Assembly (NCBI RefSeq): GCF_017916365.1
Contig: NZ_JAFMSU010000001.1
Location: 930,001 to 994,000, forward strand
DNA length: 64,000 nt
Direction of reading: 5' to 3'
Source: Rufibacter roseolus
GTDB taxonomy: Bacteria > Bacteroidota > Bacteroidia > Cytophagales > Hymenobacteraceae
A program made the translations under genes and the position numbers. The notes under the pieces were generated by a model, which was not told where the DNA came from, did no database searches, and saw only the letters and a list, made by a program, of their open reading frames with translations. Of this stretch, positions 25,249-34,553 are shown piece by piece. Positions within the stretch are counted from its first letter, which is position 1. Each line of letters starts with the position of its first letter.

Positions 25249-27369
25249 ATGCCAGACGCTTTCCAAGATGCCATGATTCCAGACGCGTTAACCATTTTTC
25301 AAGGCGGAGGAGAAATGGGCGCCCTCATGCGGGCGTATAACTGGGACGCGCATCCGCTAGGAAACCCAGACAGCTGGCCCCAGAGCCTCAGGACAAACAT
25401 CCGGCTGCTGCTCAACTCTGAGTTCCCCATGTTTATCTGGTGGTCTAAAGACCTGTACGCCTTCCACAATGATGCCTATCTGCCCGCCCTGGGCAAGAAA
25501 CACCCTGCGGCGCTAGGTACCGCGGCCAGGGATATCTGGGCCGAAATCTGGACCGATGTAGGCGGCATTGCCGAAAACATTCTGGCGGGCGGCGAGCCTT
25601 TCTATGCCAAAGGCCTGCGGCTGTACCTGGGCCGCAAAGGCTTCATGGAAGAAACCTACTGGACGTTTTCCTACAGCCCGGCCTTTGACGATGCCGGGAA
25701 TGTGGCGGGCGTGTTTTGCGCCTGTTTTGAGGAAACCAGCACCATTCTGGGGCAACGGCGGCTCAAGTGCCTCAAAGACATTGCCGACTCTCTGTCACAG
25801 ATCCAGACCCTGGAACAAGCCTGCCAGACCACCTGTGATCTGCTGGCCCAGAACGAGAGCGACATTCCCTTCAGTCAGATCTACCTCCTGAACCGGTCCG
25901 AGACCGAGGCCAGGCTGTTAGGCCAATCTGGGCAAGTGGTGCCGCAGGTGTCGCCGTCTGTGAAGCTGCTGGCCCACGAGGCCCACAATGAATGGCCCCT
26001 GGCAGAGGTGCGGGATTCCCGCAAAGCCCTGGTGCTGGATGACCTTTCTGGGTACGTGGTGCCGACGCAAAGCTCGGCTACGCAGGCGGTGGCCAGGAAA
26101 GCGGTTATCCTTCCAATCTACCTGCCCGGGCAAGACAGTCTCCTGGGCTTCTTCGTGTCGGGCATCAGCCCTATGCTGGAGTACGATACAGAATACCAGA
26201 ATTTCCATGAGCTGCTCACAAGCCAGATTGCCTCTTCTATTGCCAGCGTAAGGGCCCGCGAGGAAGCCATCCGTCAGCAGAATGAACTCAGTGAGCTGTT
26301 TCAGCAGGCCCCGGTGGCCATCTGTATCCTGCGGGGCCCCGAGCACGTGGTGGAGCTGGCCAACCCTGGTATCTGCGAGCTCTGGGGCAAAAGACACGCC
26401 GACGTGATAGGCAAACCTATCTTGGATGCCTTGCCCGAGGTACGTAACCAAGGCATCAAGGAACTGCTGGACGGGGTGTTCCGCACAGGAGTTCCCTACT
26501 CAAACAATGAGCTGGAGGTGATGCTGGAGCGAAACGGCATTTTGGAGCCCATGTACTTCAGCTTTGTCTACCATCCTATGCGTGACCGGAAAGGCACCAT
26601 TGTTGGGGTGATCGCCATCGCCATAGGTATCAAAGACCAGGTGGAGGCTCGCCGGGAGATTGAAACCATGAACACCGAGCTGCGGGCCATCAACGCAGAC
26701 CTGGACAACTTCGTGTACTCCGCGTCACATGACCTAAAGGCGCCTATCTCCAATATAGAGGGCCTGATGGAAACCCTGGTGGAGTACCTGCCCGCCGAGA
26801 TCCGACAGGAAGAAGTGGTGCAGCGGGTGCTCAGTCTCATGGATGCCTCCGTGACCCGCTTCAAACGCGCCGTGGCCGATTTAACCGAGGTGGCCAAGAT
26901 CCAGCGGGAAGCTGGTGAAGACATCGCCTCCCTTGAATTGCCCGAAGTGGTTGCCGACGTGCTGCTGGACTTTGAAAACACCATCAACGCCACGGGTGCC
27001 CAGTTTGAAACCCAGTATGCGCCCGGCTCCACGGTCAACTTCTCAGCCAAGAACGTGCGCAGCATTGTGTATAACCTGGTGAGCAATGCCCTTAAATACC
27101 GGTCGCCTGACCGCACACCTCAGGTCAAGATCAAAACCGAGGAGGTGCCTGGGTATTTGGTGCTGTCTGTCTCAGACAACGGCCTGGGCCTCAAAAGCAC
27201 CGACCATAAGAAGATCTTCACCATGTTCAAGCGCCTGCACGACCACGTGGAGGGCACCGGCGTAGGGCTCTACATTGTCAAACGCATTGTGGAAAACGCC
27301 GGCGGCACCATAGAGGTGGAAAGCGAGAAAGACAAGGGCTCTACCTTCAGGGTGTTCTTTAAACGGTAA
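25249..27369 (+). CDS. PAS-GAF-PAS sensor histidine kinase
   Basis: A 706-residue cytoplasmic sensor kinase with no membrane segment. A PAS-like domain covers about residues 20-165, a GAF-like domain 170-335 and a second PAS 345-470 (LFQQAPVAICILRGPEHVV). The dimerisation helix has the phospho-accepting His494 in SASHDLKAPISN. The ATPase domain follows, with an N box (NLVSNALKYRS), SDNGLGL and GTGVGLYIVKRIV. No response regulator lies next to it, so it is an orphan here. The signal sensed cannot be inferred. Confidence 0.93.
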   Translation: MPDAFQDAMIPDALTIFQGGGEMGALMRAYNWDAHPLGNPDSWPQSLRTNIRLLLNSEFPMFIWWSKDLYAFHNDAYLPALGKKHPAALGTAARDIWAEIWTDVGGIAENILAGGEPFYAKGLRLYLGRKGFMEETYWTFSYSPAFDDAGNVAGVFCACFEETSTILGQRRLKCLKDIADSLSQIQTLEQACQTTCDLLAQNESDIPFSQIYLLNRSETEARLLGQSGQVVPQVSPSVKLLAHEAHNEWPLAEVRDSRKALVLDDLSGYVVPTQSSATQAVARKAVILPIYLPGQDSLLGFFVSGISPMLEYDTEYQNFHELLTSQIASSIASVRAREEAIRQQNELSELFQQAPVAICILRGPEHVVELANPGICELWGKRHADVIGKPILDALPEVRNQGIKELLDGVFRTGVPYSNNELEVMLERNGILEPMYFSFVYHPMRDRKGTIVGVIAIAIGIKDQVEARREIETMNTELRAINADLDNFVYSASHDLKAPISNIEGLMETLVEYLPAEIRQEEVVQRVLSLMDASVTRFKRAVADLTEVAKIQREAGEDIASLELPEVVADVLLDFENTINATGAQFETQYAPGSTVNFSAKNVRSIVYNLVSNALKYRSPDRTPQVKIKTEEVPGYLVLSVSDNGLGLKSTDHKKIFTMFKRLHDHVEGTGVGLYIVKRIVENAGGTIEVESEKDKGSTFRVFFKR

Positions 27370-27389
27370 GCAATCTGGCAGTTCAGGAT

Positions 27390-28160
27390 CTATTTGTGGA
27401 AAACAGCCTGTAAACGGATGCAGGTTGATTTTCTGCGGCTTTTCTGATGCCTCAGAACGCCGCCTTCTTTGATCAGGATCTCGGAGCCTTCCGCCAGGAA
27501 AACCGATCGGTGAGTGGCCGTGTTCAGGAAATCGAAGTCTGGGCCGTACAGCGCCTTGAAGTCTACGGAAAGATGGTACTCCTGCACAGGGTAAATCTCC
27601 CAACGTGGGTGCGCTACCTCGTAGGCTGAGGTAGTGTGGTTATCCCGTCTGGTAAATCCCCAGTAATGTTCCGTGATGAATTCTTCCTCGCTGCCGGGCG
27701 CAATGGGCAGGGGAGTAGATTGGGCTGATACTGCCAGGCTGTACCAATCCCGCTGTTTCCAGCGGTACTCTATGGCCAGGGTATCTTCCCGCAGAACCCA
27801 GGAATGCTGCATGGGCATGGTCACGTAGTGTTCTTTGTACAGCGTGTTGGCTACCCACGTGATGGCTTGTTTAGGCACGATTTCCTTGATAAAGCCTACG
27901 CCCCGTTTGTATACGCCCTCCTCCAGGTACTTCACGTAAAAGCGCAGGTTCACCTCCTCAAACTCGGTATGGAACGGGATTTTGATTCCTTTGATTCTGG
28001 TGTTCAGGAACATGAAGCCAATCAGGCTCACGTAGCAGGTGCTGTTCCAGAGATCCAGCTGGGTATGGGGCGGTAGGTATTTCTGGAGTACTTGGGCATC
28101 TACGGCGTAATTCACCATGATCAGCTTGCGCCACTCGGCGGTAAGAAAAGTCTTTTTCAT
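27390..28160 (-). CDS. DUF2071 (YqjF-like) protein
   Basis: A 256-residue DUF2071 protein, with ATG at 28158-28160 starting MKKTFLTAEWRKL. Typical blocks are WRKLIMVNYAVDAQVLQKYLP and NLRFYVKYLEEGVYKRGV. The family has an acetoacetate-decarboxylase-like fold with no proven reaction. It is the last gene of the GbsR operon and converges closely (20 bp) on the histidine kinase. Confidence 0.88.
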   Translation of the reverse strand: MKKTFLTAEWRKLIMVNYAVDAQVLQKYLPPHTQLDLWNSTCYVSLIGFMFLNTRIKGIKIPFHTEFEEVNLRFYVKYLEEGVYKRGVGFIKEIVPKQAITWVANTLYKEHYVTMPMQHSWVLREDTLAIEYRWKQRDWYSLAVSAQSTPLPIAPGSEEEFITEHYWGFTRRDNHTTSAYEVAHPRWEIYPVQEYHLSVDFKALYGPDFDFLNTATHRSVFLAEGSEILIKEGGVLRHQKSRRKSTCIRLQAVFHK

Positions 28161-28248
28161 GAAGGAAGAAGTGAAGGATACCACTGGCTGAACCCGGAAC
28201 CGACTGTATGTTTTTTCCCTGTTTTTCAGCAAACAACCCTGAATCAGG

Positions 28249-29157
28249 CTACACGCACAAGGGTACCGCTTTCTCAATGGTGGGTACCTTGAAGACGTAG
28301 CCCGCCTGCAGCAACCGGGTGGGCAGCACCCAGCGGCTTTTCAGGAGCAGTTCGGTTTCCGTGCCCAGTACCAGGGCGCCTATCTCCAGCATCCACTTGG
28401 TGGCCCGCAGCCCGAAGGGCGCGCGCAGGACCTGCCGTACGGTTCGCATGAAGTGGTGGTTGGGAACGGGGTGCGGGGAGGAAAGATTGAAGACACCTTC
28501 CAGTTCTGGGTTCTGCATAAGGAATTCAATACTCCCGATCACGTCTTTGGCATGGATCCAGCTGAAACACTGCAGACCGTTACCCTGCCGGCCACCCAAC
28601 CCGAACCGGGCCAGGTTCAAATAATAAGGCATGACCCCACCGGCTTTGTCCAGAACGATGGCAATGCGTAAGGCTATTTTGCGGGTGTTTTGTGTTTTCT
28701 GGGCAAAAAACACACTTTCCCACTGCTGGCAGACCTCCACGGAGAATCCTTGGCCCAGATCGCCGGTGAGTTCATCCTGGGGCCGGTCCAAGGCGTGCCG
28801 GTAAATGGTGGCGGAAGCTGCGTTGATCCAGAGTTGGGGAGGGTTCTCCACCTGCCGCAAAGCCTCTCCTAAGACCAGCGTCGCGTTCACGCGGGAAGAG
28901 ATGATCTCGCGTTTGTTCTTCTCATGGTAGCGGCAGTTCACGCTTTTGCCGGTGAGATTGATAAGGACTTCGGCACCCTGCAGGTGCTGGACCCATTCCC
29001 CTAGGGTAGTGGCATCCCAGTATACCTGCTGGGCGCCCTGTTGCTTTTGGGAAGGTTTTCTGGTCAGCACAATGACTTCATCGCCGCGGGCGGTAAAATG
29101 TTGGGTGAGCAGTTGACCCAGGAAGCCGCTGCCTCCGGCCAGGATGATCTTTGCCAT
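28249..29157 (-). CDS. TIGR01777-type NAD(P)-dependent epimerase
   Basis: A 302-residue extended-SDR protein of the YfcH/SULA group. The Rossmann motif is GGSGFLGQLL at residues 8-17; INLTGKSVNCRYHEKNKREI and INAASATIYR carry the family signature. The C-terminal DUF1731 part (MLEIGALVLGTETELLLKSR) is present. The substrate is unknown. Its stop is 88 bp before the DUF2071 gene start and its own start lies 2 bp after the membrane protein gene, so all belong to one transcript. Confidence 0.9.
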   Translation of the reverse strand: MAKIILAGGSGFLGQLLTQHFTARGDEVIVLTRKPSQKQQGAQQVYWDATTLGEWVQHLQGAEVLINLTGKSVNCRYHEKNKREIISSRVNATLVLGEALRQVENPPQLWINAASATIYRHALDRPQDELTGDLGQGFSVEVCQQWESVFFAQKTQNTRKIALRIAIVLDKAGGVMPYYLNLARFGLGGRQGNGLQCFSWIHAKDVIGSIEFLMQNPELEGVFNLSSPHPVPNHHFMRTVRQVLRAPFGLRATKWMLEIGALVLGTETELLLKSRWVLPTRLLQAGYVFKVPTIEKAVPLCV

Positions 29158-29159
29158 GG

Positions 29160-29528
29160 CTATCTCGCGTTAGGTTGCAGTTGGCTTTGGGCACGGGCCC
29201 GGAGTTTGAAGAAAATGGTGAGGTTGAGGAAGTGCATGCCGCCCAGGATAAGGATGATCCAGCCCAATTTATAGCTCAGCACTTCCACCACTGCCTGCAC
29301 AGAGGCAATGCTGCCCACTTCTTTGAGGGCCAGCGTCATGTACCCGATGTTGATGAGGTAAAAGCCCACCACCAGCAGTTTGTTCACAGAATCGGCGAGC
29401 GGGTTGTTGCCTTGGAAAATGTCTACCAGAAAGATGCGGCCGTTGTTGAACAAGACCCGGGCCACCCACACGGTGAGCGCGATACTGGTGAGCAGGTAGA
29501 TGGTGTAGGTGAGGATAAAGTAGTTCAT
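29160..29528 (-). CDS. Small membrane protein of the GbsR operon
   Basis: A 122-residue protein with three or four hydrophobic segments (about 4-24, 48-70, 72-92 and 88-110). No family motif is recognised. It lies between the GbsR regulator and the epimerase, with only 2 bp to the latter. A candidate GbsR operator at 29566-29583 is 38 bp upstream of its start. Confidence 0.82.
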   Translation of the reverse strand: MNYFILTYTIYLLTSIALTVWVARVLFNNGRIFLVDIFQGNNPLADSVNKLLVVGFYLINIGYMTLALKEVGSIASVQAVVEVLSYKLGWIILILGGMHFLNLTIFFKLRARAQSQLQPNAR

Positions 29529-29565
29529 AGAATTAACGGTTAAAGGTGGATGATAAATATTGAAC

Positions 29566-29583
29566 TTTCAGAAAAAATTGAAA
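29566..29583. promoter_or_regulatory. Candidate GbsR operator 2
   Basis: TTTCAGAAAAAATTGAAA, 18 bp, shares TTTCA and TTGAAA at the same spacing with the site at 30141-30158. It lies 38 bp upstream of the membrane protein start codon. Confidence 0.5.
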
Positions 29584-29606
29584 CATAAAGAGTAAAAAAA
29601 TAGCCG

Positions 29607-30113
29607 TTACTTGAACAGCTTGAAAATTGAGCCGAAAAACCAGTTCTCCTCTGCTTTGAGCATGGTCTCCAGGGTCTTGTCCACGTTAGAGGCCAGTTTG
29701 TTAATATCGGTCACCGACGTTTTGAAGGTCTGGTACTCCGGGTCCTGCTCATCGCCCTGCACTTCCTGCAGCTGGCCCAAGAGTTTCAAGATGGGTTCCA
29801 GCTCGCGGCGTTTGCGTTCTTTGGCTACCTGGCGGGCAATGGTCCAGACGTCTTTCTCGGCGTAGAAGTACTCTTTGCGCTCGCCGCTGCGGTGCTGTTT
29901 CTCCACCAAACCCCAGTTGATGAGGTCACGCAGGGTCATATTGGCGTTGCCGCGCGAAATCTGCAGCTGTTCCATGACCTGCTCGGTGGTGAGCGCCTCC
30001 GGGGAAATAAGCAGCAGCGCGTGTACCTGGGCCATGGTGCGGTTGATGCCCCATTCAGAGCCCAACTTGCCCCACGCCTCTATGAACTTTTGCTTCGCCT
30101 CTGCTAATTCCAT
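29607..30113 (-). CDS. GbsR/MarR-family transcriptional regulator
   Basis: A 168-residue winged-helix regulator of the GbsR group. The recognition region is ALTTEQVMEQLQISRGNANM, followed by the wing RDLINWGLVEKQHRSGERKEYF. It leads the membrane-epimerase-DUF2071 operon. Its promoter has TATCTTTG only 4 bp before the ATG, so its mRNA may be leaderless. An 18-bp inverted repeat overlaps the -33 region, which would make it a self-repressor. Confidence 0.92.
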   Translation of the reverse strand: MELAEAKQKFIEAWGKLGSEWGINRTMAQVHALLLISPEALTTEQVMEQLQISRGNANMTLRDLINWGLVEKQHRSGERKEYFYAEKDVWTIARQVAKERKRRELEPILKLLGQLQEVQGDEQDPEYQTFKTSVTDINKLASNVDKTLETMLKAEENWFFGSIFKLFK

Positions 30114-30117
30114 GGCT

Positions 30118-30125
30118 CAAAGATA
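30118..30125 (-). promoter_or_regulatory. -7 element of the GbsR gene promoter
   Basis: TATCTTTG on the minus strand matches TAnnTTTG. A TTG lies 18 bp upstream, inside the inverted repeat at 30141-30158. Four bases separate the element from the ATG. Confidence 0.6.
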
Positions 30126-30140
30126 GAGAAGTTTTTAAAC

Positions 30141-30158
30141 TTTCAATATTTATTGAAA
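30141..30158. promoter_or_regulatory. Candidate GbsR operator 1
   Basis: TTTCAATATTTATTGAAA, perfect 8-bp arms around TT, 28 bp upstream of the GbsR start and overlapping its -33 element. Confidence 0.6.
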
Positions 30159-30324
30159 TATACTTTCCGCTGAATAAAAAGTTGTGTCCGGGCGAGGATA
30201 TTTCAACCCAACTGAAGGAAAAAATCTTGTCCGGGCGTAGGGGAAGCGCTCAGGTTATTGGTCTCTGGTAGAAAGTGGATTGCGCATTCTCTTCATTCTC
30301 AACCTACTAGACCCTAGACCCGGT

Positions 30325-31203
30325 ATGTTTAAGAAAATCCTGAAATGGACTGGACTGGTCCTCGGCTCCCTTATTGTGTTGCTCGGCCTCTTTTACCTCT
30401 ACGTGTCTATTAACATAGGGCAGCGCATAGAGAAGAAGTATTCCTTCGCCCCTGAGAAGTTGGAGATAAACCAGGACAGTGCTCTTTTGACCAAAGGGGC
30501 GCACCTTACGGCCATCAAAGGTTGTAAAGACTGTCACGGGGCAGATTTGAGCGGACAGGTGATGGTAGACGACAAGGCACTGGGGAGGTTGGTGTCTGCT
30601 AACCTCACCAAAGGCAAGGGAGGCTTGCCCGCCAATTACAGCACCACCGACTGGGTGCGCGCCCTCAGGCATGGGGTAGATGCCAACGGGCAGGCGCTGC
30701 TGTTCATGCCCTCTCATGAAACCACCCTGCTCTCGGCGCAGGACATGGCCGCCATCATTGCCTACTGCCAAAACCTAGCTCCCGTGCACAAACAATTGCC
30801 TCCCTCAGATTTAGGGCCGGTGGTGAAAGTAATGACCTACCTGGATAAAATGCCCCTGCTCGCGGTAGAGAAAATTGACCATGACCTGCCCATGGTGATG
30901 CAGGTTGATACCCTGGAAGGCGTGGCCATGGGCAAATACCTGGCGGTATCCTGCAGCGGTTGCCACGGCGCCAACCTGAAGGGCGGCGACCCGGTAGCGC
31001 CCGGCTATCCGCCGGTGGCCAACATTACCAGTACCGGACACGTGGGCAAGTGGTCCAAGGCGCAGTTCATCCAGACCCTGCGCACCGGTAAAACCCCTGA
31101 GGGCAAGGTCCTGAAAAACGAAAACATGCCCTGGAAGATGACCGCCCAATACACAGACAAAGAGCTGTCTTCTATTTACCAATACTGCCAATCATTGAAG
31201 TAA
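30325..31203 (+). CDS. Membrane-anchored diheme cytochrome c
   Basis: A 292-residue protein starting MFKKILKWTGLVLGSLIVLL, one N-terminal membrane anchor. Two haem motifs are present: Cys67-Lys-Asp-Cys70-His71 and Cys210-Ser-Gly-Cys213-His214, each followed by GA(D/N)L. Two cytochrome c domains cover about 55-155 and 195-292. It likely carries electrons at the periplasmic face. No oxidase or dehydrogenase subunit is adjacent to name its partner. Confidence 0.9.
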   Translation: MFKKILKWTGLVLGSLIVLLGLFYLYVSINIGQRIEKKYSFAPEKLEINQDSALLTKGAHLTAIKGCKDCHGADLSGQVMVDDKALGRLVSANLTKGKGGLPANYSTTDWVRALRHGVDANGQALLFMPSHETTLLSAQDMAAIIAYCQNLAPVHKQLPPSDLGPVVKVMTYLDKMPLLAVEKIDHDLPMVMQVDTLEGVAMGKYLAVSCSGCHGANLKGGDPVAPGYPPVANITSTGHVGKWSKAQFIQTLRTGKTPEGKVLKNENMPWKMTAQYTDKELSSIYQYCQSLK

Positions 31204-31833
31204 CCGCCTTGCAGTTCTCATAAAGCCATGGAACTGTGACAAAACCTAAATCCCAGGGAGAGCGGCATACAGCAAAGTCCCGTATTGGGCTCCTTTTACA
31301 GAAAGAGGCCGAAAACGGGAAATGCTTTTTAGGGGTTTCCGGATGATGAGGCCTGTAAAACTGCAGCGTTTAGAGCTTGTTTTCAGAAAAAAAGCCCAGG
31401 AAGATCCCGGGCTCTTATTTAGAATGTGAAAGCCGTACAGGAACGAACGGCATCTCACAATGAACAAACTCTTTTGTGCCTGGAAGGCATACTGGAAACG
31501 TAGCCTCAGACGGTTTATTGGGTGGGTATCTCCAGGGAAATTATTTTTATTTAAAGCCAGGTCTTCTCATCAGGCCACGGCCGATTTAGACCTCAAAAGA
31601 GGGAAACAGGCCAGAAACAGTTAGCAGGTTCAAGTGGAAAACAGGCGCAGGAAAGGAGTCTCGTAACTAAAACACAAAAGCTTCGCCGATGAAGCCAGAG
31701 GCGGAACGGCTTGTCACAGCCGGGAAGGATTTTGGGCGACAGGTGATTGATTACCATTCGTTTAAATTGCCCTTTTGGGTAAACCAGCCAAAATCGTCTT
31801 CGTTTAAAAAAGCTCACCTAAACCGGTAATGAC
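31204..31833. other. Gene-free region with hairpins
   Basis: Contains a GTTTT-type palindrome (31366-31400), a terminator-like hairpin (31391-31422) and stretches of repeat-like sequence. A 54-codon frame from 31459 was judged too weak to call. Confidence 0.5.
31391..31422 (+). terminator. Probable terminator
   Basis: AGCCCAGG and CCCGGGCT around a short loop, followed by CTTATTT. It is 190 bp after the cytochrome stop. Confidence 0.45.
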
Positions 31834-32628
31834 ATGGCTAACAACACGCAGTACGCCCTGATCACGGGCGGCACCGAAGGCATTGGGTATGAGCTCGCCA
31901 AGATCTTCGCCCAGAACGGCTACAACCTTATTCTGGTGGCCCGCGACCAAACCGAACTGGACCAGCGCGCCGCCGAGCTGCGGCAGAACCACGGCGTGGA
32001 GGTAGTCACCCTGGCCAAAGACCTGTTCCTGCGCCAGGCTCCCTTTGAGGTCTATGAAGAAGTGAAAGCCCGCGGCCTGCAGGTAGACGTGCTGGTGAAC
32101 AACGCCGGCCAGGGCCAGTACGGCGAGTTTGTAGACACCGACATCAACCGGGAACTGGACATCGTGCAACTGAACATTGGGGCTTACCTTACTTTCACCA
32201 AACTGTACCTGAAGGAGATGGTGGCCCGCAACGAGGGCAAGATTCTGATGGTAAGCTCCATTGGGGGCGAGATGCCGGGGCCTTTGCAGTCGGTGTACCA
32301 TGCCACCAAAGCTTTTGTGACCTCGTTCTCTGAGGCGGTGCAGGATGAGATCAAGGAAACGAACGTCACCCTCACCAAACTGCTGCCCGGCCCCACTGAT
32401 ACCGAGTTCTTCCACAAAGCCGATATGGAGGAATCAAAAATGGTGAAAGAGCAGGACCTGGATGACCCCGCCAAGGTGGCCAAAGACGGTTATGAGGCGC
32501 TCATGGCCGGTAAACTGGAGGTGATCTCGGGCATGCGCAGCAAGATGATGGTAGGCGCCACCAAACTCATGCCCGACAACATGGTAGCCGCCACTATGCA
32601 CAAAATGTCCAAGCCCAGCGAAGAATAA
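31834..32628 (+). CDS. Short-chain dehydrogenase/reductase
   Basis: A 264-residue classical SDR. The cofactor motif is TGGTEGIGYELA at residues 10-21, NNAGQGQYG follows at about 89, and the catalytic Ser-Tyr-Lys reads as SSIGG (about 141) with YHATK (about 153-157). Its C-terminus lacks a membrane segment. It oxidises or reduces a carbonyl/alcohol with NAD(P); the substrate is unknown. Terminator at 32655-32698. Confidence 0.92.
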   Translation: MANNTQYALITGGTEGIGYELAKIFAQNGYNLILVARDQTELDQRAAELRQNHGVEVVTLAKDLFLRQAPFEVYEEVKARGLQVDVLVNNAGQGQYGEFVDTDINRELDIVQLNIGAYLTFTKLYLKEMVARNEGKILMVSSIGGEMPGPLQSVYHATKAFVTSFSEAVQDEIKETNVTLTKLLPGPTDTEFFHKADMEESKMVKEQDLDDPAKVAKDGYEALMAGKLEVISGMRSKMMVGATKLMPDNMVAATMHKMSKPSEE

Positions 32629-32654
32629 GTACTTATATTTAATCGCAACCCCTA

Positions 32655-32698
32655 AAAAACGCCCTGGTCTGTTCACACAAGCCAGGGCGTTTTTCAGT
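32655..32698. terminator. Bidirectional terminator
   Basis: A 13-bp stem (AAAAACGCCCTGG with CCAGGGCGTTTTT) around a 14-base loop, between convergent genes. Confidence 0.9.
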
Positions 32699-32727
32699 TT
32701 TGAATTGTTAGGATTGGGTAAAAGGCA

Positions 32728-33783
32728 TTATAAAGCGTCTTTGTAGGAGAGGAAATCTTTCTCGTCTTTGACAAACACCCCCGAGAGGGTAGTCACATAC
32801 ACCTTGTGGTCATAGAGCGATACCGAGGTGATCTTGTTTCCCTTCAGACCGTCGTTCTTCAGTTCCAGCATGTTGATAGAGGTAGGCTTTATCCTGATCT
32901 GGAACATCTGGTCATTGAAGGTGCCCAGGAGCAGGGTGTCGTGCAGGCTGGCGTAGGAGAGCAGTTTCAGGGTTTCTATATCGGCTTTGAAGGTCCAGTT
33001 TTTCCCGTCTGGGGAGGCGTGCAGGCCATCGTTGAACAGACCGTAGACTTGTTGCTTGTAGGGGAACACGCGCTGCAGGCCGGTGTCGCGGAGTTTCTGC
33101 AGGTTGCCGTCTGGGGAGAGCAGGTAAGTGGCTTCGCCGTTGGCCACGTAGAAGCCCTCCGGGTGGTTGCCCACATACTGGGTAGGCACGTGGTATGGAT
33201 GAATAGGCACTACCCTGGTGTCCAGCACCTTTACTTCGTCATACAAACCGGTGCTGCTGGGCGTCACCTGCAATTTGGCCAGCAGAATCTTCATACCGTC
33301 CGTAGCTCGGTAAGGTACGGCCAGCACATTGTCAGATGAGAGGCTCATGCATTCGCCCGTGGCAGCGCTTACAAAGTCAAAAGCCTGAAACCCGGGGTCT
33401 ATCCTGGTCATGAGAATACCCTTGCCCGACTGGATAGACGGATAATGGATAGGATAGACCACAATGGTGCTCTGGTCATAAGCCAGCGCTGTGAGGGTAG
33501 CGGAAATAGGGTACTTGAACTGAATGGGATTATTTACCCGCTCCAGCAGGCTGCGGCTTATCACGCTCTTGCCTTTTTCCTGCGTGAGGCGGCTGAAATT
33601 GTTCAGTCCCATGAGGTACAGGCTGCTGCCGGCTGCGTAACTGTTGGTCTGGATGCGGGCATCAAAGAGAAAGCGGTCGTCTTCCTGCCAGATCACCGCA
33701 GGGGTAACCGGCGTCACGGCTTCTTCCTTTTCCTGGCAACTGGCCAGAAGCAAGCCTAGGCCTAAAATCAAAATCTTTTTCAT
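32728..33783 (-). CDS. Hypothetical lipoprotein, possible beta-propeller
   Basis: A 351-residue protein starting MKKILILGLGLLLASCQEK, a clear lipoprotein signal. The rest is beta-rich with several blade-like segments (GLHASPDGKNWTFKAD and DGLKGNKITSVSLYDHKVYV), which suggests a small propeller. No enzyme motif is seen. The ATG at 33781-33783 is preferred over an upstream start because it directly begins the signal. Function unknown. Confidence 0.8.
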   Translation of the reverse strand: MKKILILGLGLLLASCQEKEEAVTPVTPAVIWQEDDRFLFDARIQTNSYAAGSSLYLMGLNNFSRLTQEKGKSVISRSLLERVNNPIQFKYPISATLTALAYDQSTIVVYPIHYPSIQSGKGILMTRIDPGFQAFDFVSAATGECMSLSSDNVLAVPYRATDGMKILLAKLQVTPSSTGLYDEVKVLDTRVVPIHPYHVPTQYVGNHPEGFYVANGEATYLLSPDGNLQKLRDTGLQRVFPYKQQVYGLFNDGLHASPDGKNWTFKADIETLKLLSYASLHDTLLLGTFNDQMFQIRIKPTSINMLELKNDGLKGNKITSVSLYDHKVYVTTLSGVFVKDEKDFLSYKDAL

Positions 33784-33891
33784 GGGGTCATGTCTCCGGT
33801 GGCGCAAAACAAAAGGAAATTCCTTTTCTAGAAGACAACCCAAAGCCCTTTTTCCCTGAAAGAAAGCAAATTTTTTCTGCCCGTGATGACC

Positions 33892-34431
33892 CTATCTGCT
33901 GGGCTTTACGCAGTCATACCACAATTGCACCAGCCCCGAGGGAAACGTACTGCTCCTGGTGAGCACCAGGTCCTGCTCCGGCCGGCCGTCCTGGAACAGC
34001 CTGATACCGCTACCGAGCAAATGCGGTATCACGGAGACAATGAGTTTATCTATGAGGTTTTCTTTGAGCAGGGCAGCCACCACCTGCCCGCCACCGTCGC
34101 AGTAGATGTTTTTGCCGGGCTGCTGTTGCAGGGAGGTGATAAGGTCTTTAAGGTCTCCGCCGTAGAATTCCACGTTCTTGTCTTGGCCGGTTCTGCTTCT
34201 GGAGAGCACATAGCACTTCTTGTCTTTGTGCGGAAACTCGGGCATACCCATGGCAAGGACTTTGTCATAGGTCCTTCGGCCCCAGATCAACGTATCTACC
34301 GTGGTCTGGAAGGCCGCGTAACCGTAGTCCTCACCAGGCCGCTCCACCTGGTTCAGGAAATCAATGTTGTCATCTTCCTTTGCAATGTATCCGTCCAGGC
34401 TCATCGCAATAAAAAGCACTACTTGTCTCAT
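33892..34431 (-). CDS. RibD/dihydrofolate-reductase-fold protein
   Basis: A 179-residue protein of the DHFR-like RibD_C family. It starts MRQVVLFIAMSLDGYIA, has LIWGRRTYDKVL near residue 55 and ends with the usual HLLGSGIRLF block. Such proteins are NADPH-binding reductases of unknown substrate. The lone cassette at 34484-34998 is inserted about 50 bp upstream of its start, so it may have moved this gene away from its original promoter. Confidence 0.88.
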   Translation of the reverse strand: MRQVVLFIAMSLDGYIAKEDDNIDFLNQVERPGEDYGYAAFQTTVDTLIWGRRTYDKVLAMGMPEFPHKDKKCYVLSRSRTGQDKNVEFYGGDLKDLITSLQQQPGKNIYCDGGGQVVAALLKENLIDKLIVSVIPHLLGSGIRLFQDGRPEQDLVLTRSSTFPSGLVQLWYDCVKPSR

Positions 34432-34483
34432 GCGCGTTTGTGGGTTGGTATTTGGTTGAGGGAAAACAAAAAGATGCTCCCAT

Positions 34484-34553
34484 CGGACTAGTGTAAACGA
34501 CGGAGAGGCCGTCGGCCGAAGCTGATGTTTACACATTGTTGTGAAAAGGCTTT
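34484..34553 (-). repeat. attC-like recombination site F
   Basis: Read on the minus strand: CTTTTCACAAC, then TGTAAACATCAGCTTCGGCC, GACGGCC, then CGTCGTTTACACTAGTCC. TGTAAAC pairs with GTTTACA and the core CGGCCGACGGCC is identical to sites A and B at 52 kb. It directly follows the stop of the small gene at 34554. The bases after it are GATGGG rather than GTTR, so the next sequence is not a cassette. Confidence 0.75.

Noticed and set aside
31459..31623. A 54-codon plus-strand frame starting MNKLFCAWKAYWK
   Set aside because: No ribosome site, partner or family support, and it lies in a repeat-rich gap; too short to call.
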